Origin: a virus
DNA length: 21,351 bases
Virus record (IMG/VR): IMGVR_UViG_3300034103_001630
Location: 1 to 21,351 of that record
Direction: 5' to 3' (one strand)
The notes beneath the pieces are model-generated. The model did not search any database, was not told where the DNA came from, and saw only the letters and a program-made list of their open reading frames with translations. The translations under genes and the position numbers were made by a program. Numbering within the stretch: position 1 is the first letter of the stretch; each line of letters begins with the position of its first letter. Below are positions 20,136-21,351 of the stretch, in pieces.

Positions 20136-20714
20136 TTATGATACTGCACCCGCTTCAACAATGGTAATGTTGAAGTGAATTGTAACTGACTCATCTAGTG
20201 CCGACCATGCAGCGCCAGCATACTCAACGGCCTCAAGGTTAATGACAAGATTAGTTCCTGCACCTACTAGTGCTGGAATCTGCATTGCTGAAGCAACTGG
20301 ATTGGTATGGGCGATGCTGTATTGCACACTAAAGTTATCCGATGTTAGCGGGGTACCAGTAACAGTTACAATATCTGCTACTGGAATAACAACTTCTGCA
20401 CTGCCTGCCTCAAATGTGACCTGTGCATTTTCTGAATATACTGAAGGATAAATATCAAGTACTTCTACCCAAACATTTCCACCAGGCTCTGATCTATACT
20501 GATATAAATATCCTAATTCTCCACCAGGAGATGTATTTATATATAAATCGTTTAAATTTGGGGTTTGTCCAATATTTATTGAGTTTGGATTTCCTACTCC
20601 GACAAAAAACTGGCTTCCACGAATTCCTTGTGGTCCAATATCTACAAGAAGTTCAACTATTGCAGGTGGCGCAAAAATTGTAACATCGTCATTATTTAAA
20701 ACGACATTTGTCAT
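20136..20714 (-). CDS. Collagen-stub tail protein
   Basis: The 192-residue protein starts at ATG 20714, overlapping the upstream stop as TAATG. Residues 1-35 (VTIFAPPAIVELLVDIGPQG, then IRGSQFF) are a short strand followed by a minimal GPQGIRG collagen-like triplet, a frequent connector in phage fibre proteins. Next is a module with INIGQTPNLNDLYINTSPGG and YLYQYRSEPGGNVWVEVLDI, which resembles small 'GD.Y.....G..Y.....G.W' fibre units. The C-terminal half (AQVTFEAGSAEVVIPVADIV, then INLEAVEYAGAAWSALDESV) is a beta-sandwich-like domain that also occurs in other phage virion proteins. It is a virion component, probably an adaptor to the fibres; the exact role is not known. Confidence 0.65.
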   Translation of the reverse strand: MTNVVLNNDDVTIFAPPAIVELLVDIGPQGIRGSQFFVGVGNPNSINIGQTPNLNDLYINTSPGGELGYLYQYRSEPGGNVWVEVLDIYPSVYSENAQVTFEAGSAEVVIPVADIVTVTGTPLTSDNFSVQYSIAHTNPVASAMQIPALVGAGTNLVINLEAVEYAGAAWSALDESVTIHFNITIVEAGAVS

Positions 20715-21061
20715 TACGCTGCTCCAGTTACTTGCTCTGTTACCGAGATTGTTCCTGTAACGATTGTATAAATTGTAGAAGGGCCAGAAGTAATCTGTAC
20801 GTCATAAACATACGACCCAGCATCTAATGTTCCACCAACACCTGGCAAAATTGTGCATGTAACTGTATCGTTTACTGCGCTGACTACTGCCTGTGCTTCA
20901 ACAGAAAATGCTGGATTATCTCCACGGGCTGATGCAATAAAAAATTCAGCGGTATAACCAGTTAGATCAAATGCTGCTCCACTAGAATTCTTTGGACGAA
21001 TAACAAACTCATTTGTATCACCCTTGTAATAACTAAAATTATATGTACCTGGAAATGCCAT
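20714..21061 (-). CDS. BppU-like baseplate adaptor protein
   Basis: The 115-residue protein opens with FSYYKGDTNEFVIRPKNSSG, followed by FDLTGYTAEFFIASARGDNP. This is the recurrent start of BppU N-terminal-type immunoglobulin-like domains that link receptor-binding proteins to baseplates. The end (GSYVYDVQITSGPSTIYTIV, then TGTISVTEQVTGA) gives the remaining strands of the sandwich. It begins one base after the stop of the 32-residue gene and overlaps the next gene as TAATG, so the group is translationally coupled. A paralogue lies at 10090-10464. Baseplate placement is inferred from the family. Confidence 0.65.
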   Translation of the reverse strand: MAFPGTYNFSYYKGDTNEFVIRPKNSSGAAFDLTGYTAEFFIASARGDNPAFSVEAQAVVSAVNDTVTCTILPGVGGTLDAGSYVYDVQITSGPSTIYTIVTGTISVTEQVTGAA

Positions 21062-21062
21062 G

Positions 21063-21161
21063 TTAGCCCTTTACCTTAAAAATCTTGTTGTTTACTTTAA
21101 TAAGTGGAGGCAAGTTTTCTTTGTTGTTACTAATTTTAACAACTGGTGATAATGTAATCAT
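21063..21161 (-). CDS. 32-residue basic small protein
   Basis: This mini-gene (MITLSPVVKISNNKENLPPL, then IKVNNKIFKVKG) starts with TAATG overlap on the gene at the right edge and stops one base before the next ATG. GGAGGAAG lies 6 bases upstream of its ATG, inside the end of the previous gene. It is lysine- and asparagine-rich and has no membrane segment. Tight coupling on both sides supports its being a real gene, but the function is unknown. Confidence 0.5.
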   Translation of the reverse strand: MITLSPVVKISNNKENLPPLIKVNNKIFKVKG

Positions 21162-21351
21162 TATAGACTTCCTCCTGGTGTAATATCGCCTAGTACACAT
21201 ATTGTACCAATAACTGGTGTCCAAATTGTGTCATTTGGCCCATCTGTTGGAATTGTTATCTGTAAATCAAATGGCAATTCTGCTACCACTGATTTATATG
21301 TTGTTCCCCATTTTTCTGTAAGGCATGAATCTGCTGTAATAACCGCAGAGC
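21161..21351 (-). CDS. Unidentified structural protein (partial, N-terminus beyond right edge)
   Basis: Only the last 62 residues are present. They read through AVITADSCLTEKWGTTYKSV and AELPFDLQITIPTDGP, and end TPVIGTICVLGDITPGGSL. The frame is open to the window edge and the stop overlaps the next ATG (TAATG). The stretch around ELPFDLQIT loosely resembles the 9887-10087 protein. No family can be named. It is probably a virion protein because of its operon. Confidence 0.5.
   Translation of the reverse strand, partial: SAVITADSCLTEKWGTTYKSVVAELPFDLQITIPTDGPNDTIWTPVIGTICVLGDITPGGSL

Overview
The window looks like part of the late structural region of a tailed double-stranded DNA phage (Caudoviricetes). 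It holds tail fibres, baseplate-like proteins and adhesins, with one DNA-metabolism gene and one lysis-type gene inserted. The base composition is AT-rich apart from GC-rich glycine tracts. Sequence signs include cyanophage-like fibre repeats (LTNKTLTSP, VFEGS..., FPDNSVQTT), an Mtd-like fibre N-terminus, GTG and TTG starts, and probable leaderless genes. The host is not certain. These features, the signal-peptide lysozyme and the N-termini of the LamG and 'IPGYTDSADIQAALR' proteins fit a phage of an AT-rich actinobacterium from water; this is inference. No integrase, tRNA, CRISPR array or insertion sequence is visible.

Layout, read right to left because all genes but one are on the minus strand. 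At the right edge are the end of an unidentified structural gene, a 32-residue mini-gene, a BppU-like baseplate protein and a collagen-stub protein, joined by TAATG overlaps (21351-20136). Next come three related 'fibre plus glycine-rich adhesin' cassettes. Cassette A (20107-17254) is a fibre, an FN3-FN3-polyglycine adhesin and a small accessory protein. Cassette B (17222-15077) is a fibre and an FN3-FN3-polyglycine adhesin, followed by a conserved protein of unknown function (14950-14201). Cassette C (14144-11763) is a fibre, a small beta protein, a polyglycine adhesin and two small accessory proteins. A two-way terminator closes cassette C. On its other side lies the only plus-strand gene, a secreted lysozyme/transglycosylase with its own promoter and 5' hairpin.

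Further left are a small-protein operon (11003-9887), a fibre operon (9873-6696), an Mtd-N-type fibre (6656-5475), a class II (B12-dependent) ribonucleotide reductase (5322-3295), and a large LamG-type tail protein (3266 to beyond the left edge).

The most striking non-coding pattern is a recurrent extended -10 element, TGNTATAAT. It stands before nearly every transcription unit, at near-constant position, usually without a recognisable -35 box. In two cases its 7-nt distance to the ATG predicts leaderless mRNA. In two others (lysozyme and reductase) the predicted mRNA starts with a perfect inverted repeat. Together the genes would build a virion with several alternative receptor-binding proteins, help make dNTPs and attack the cell wall.
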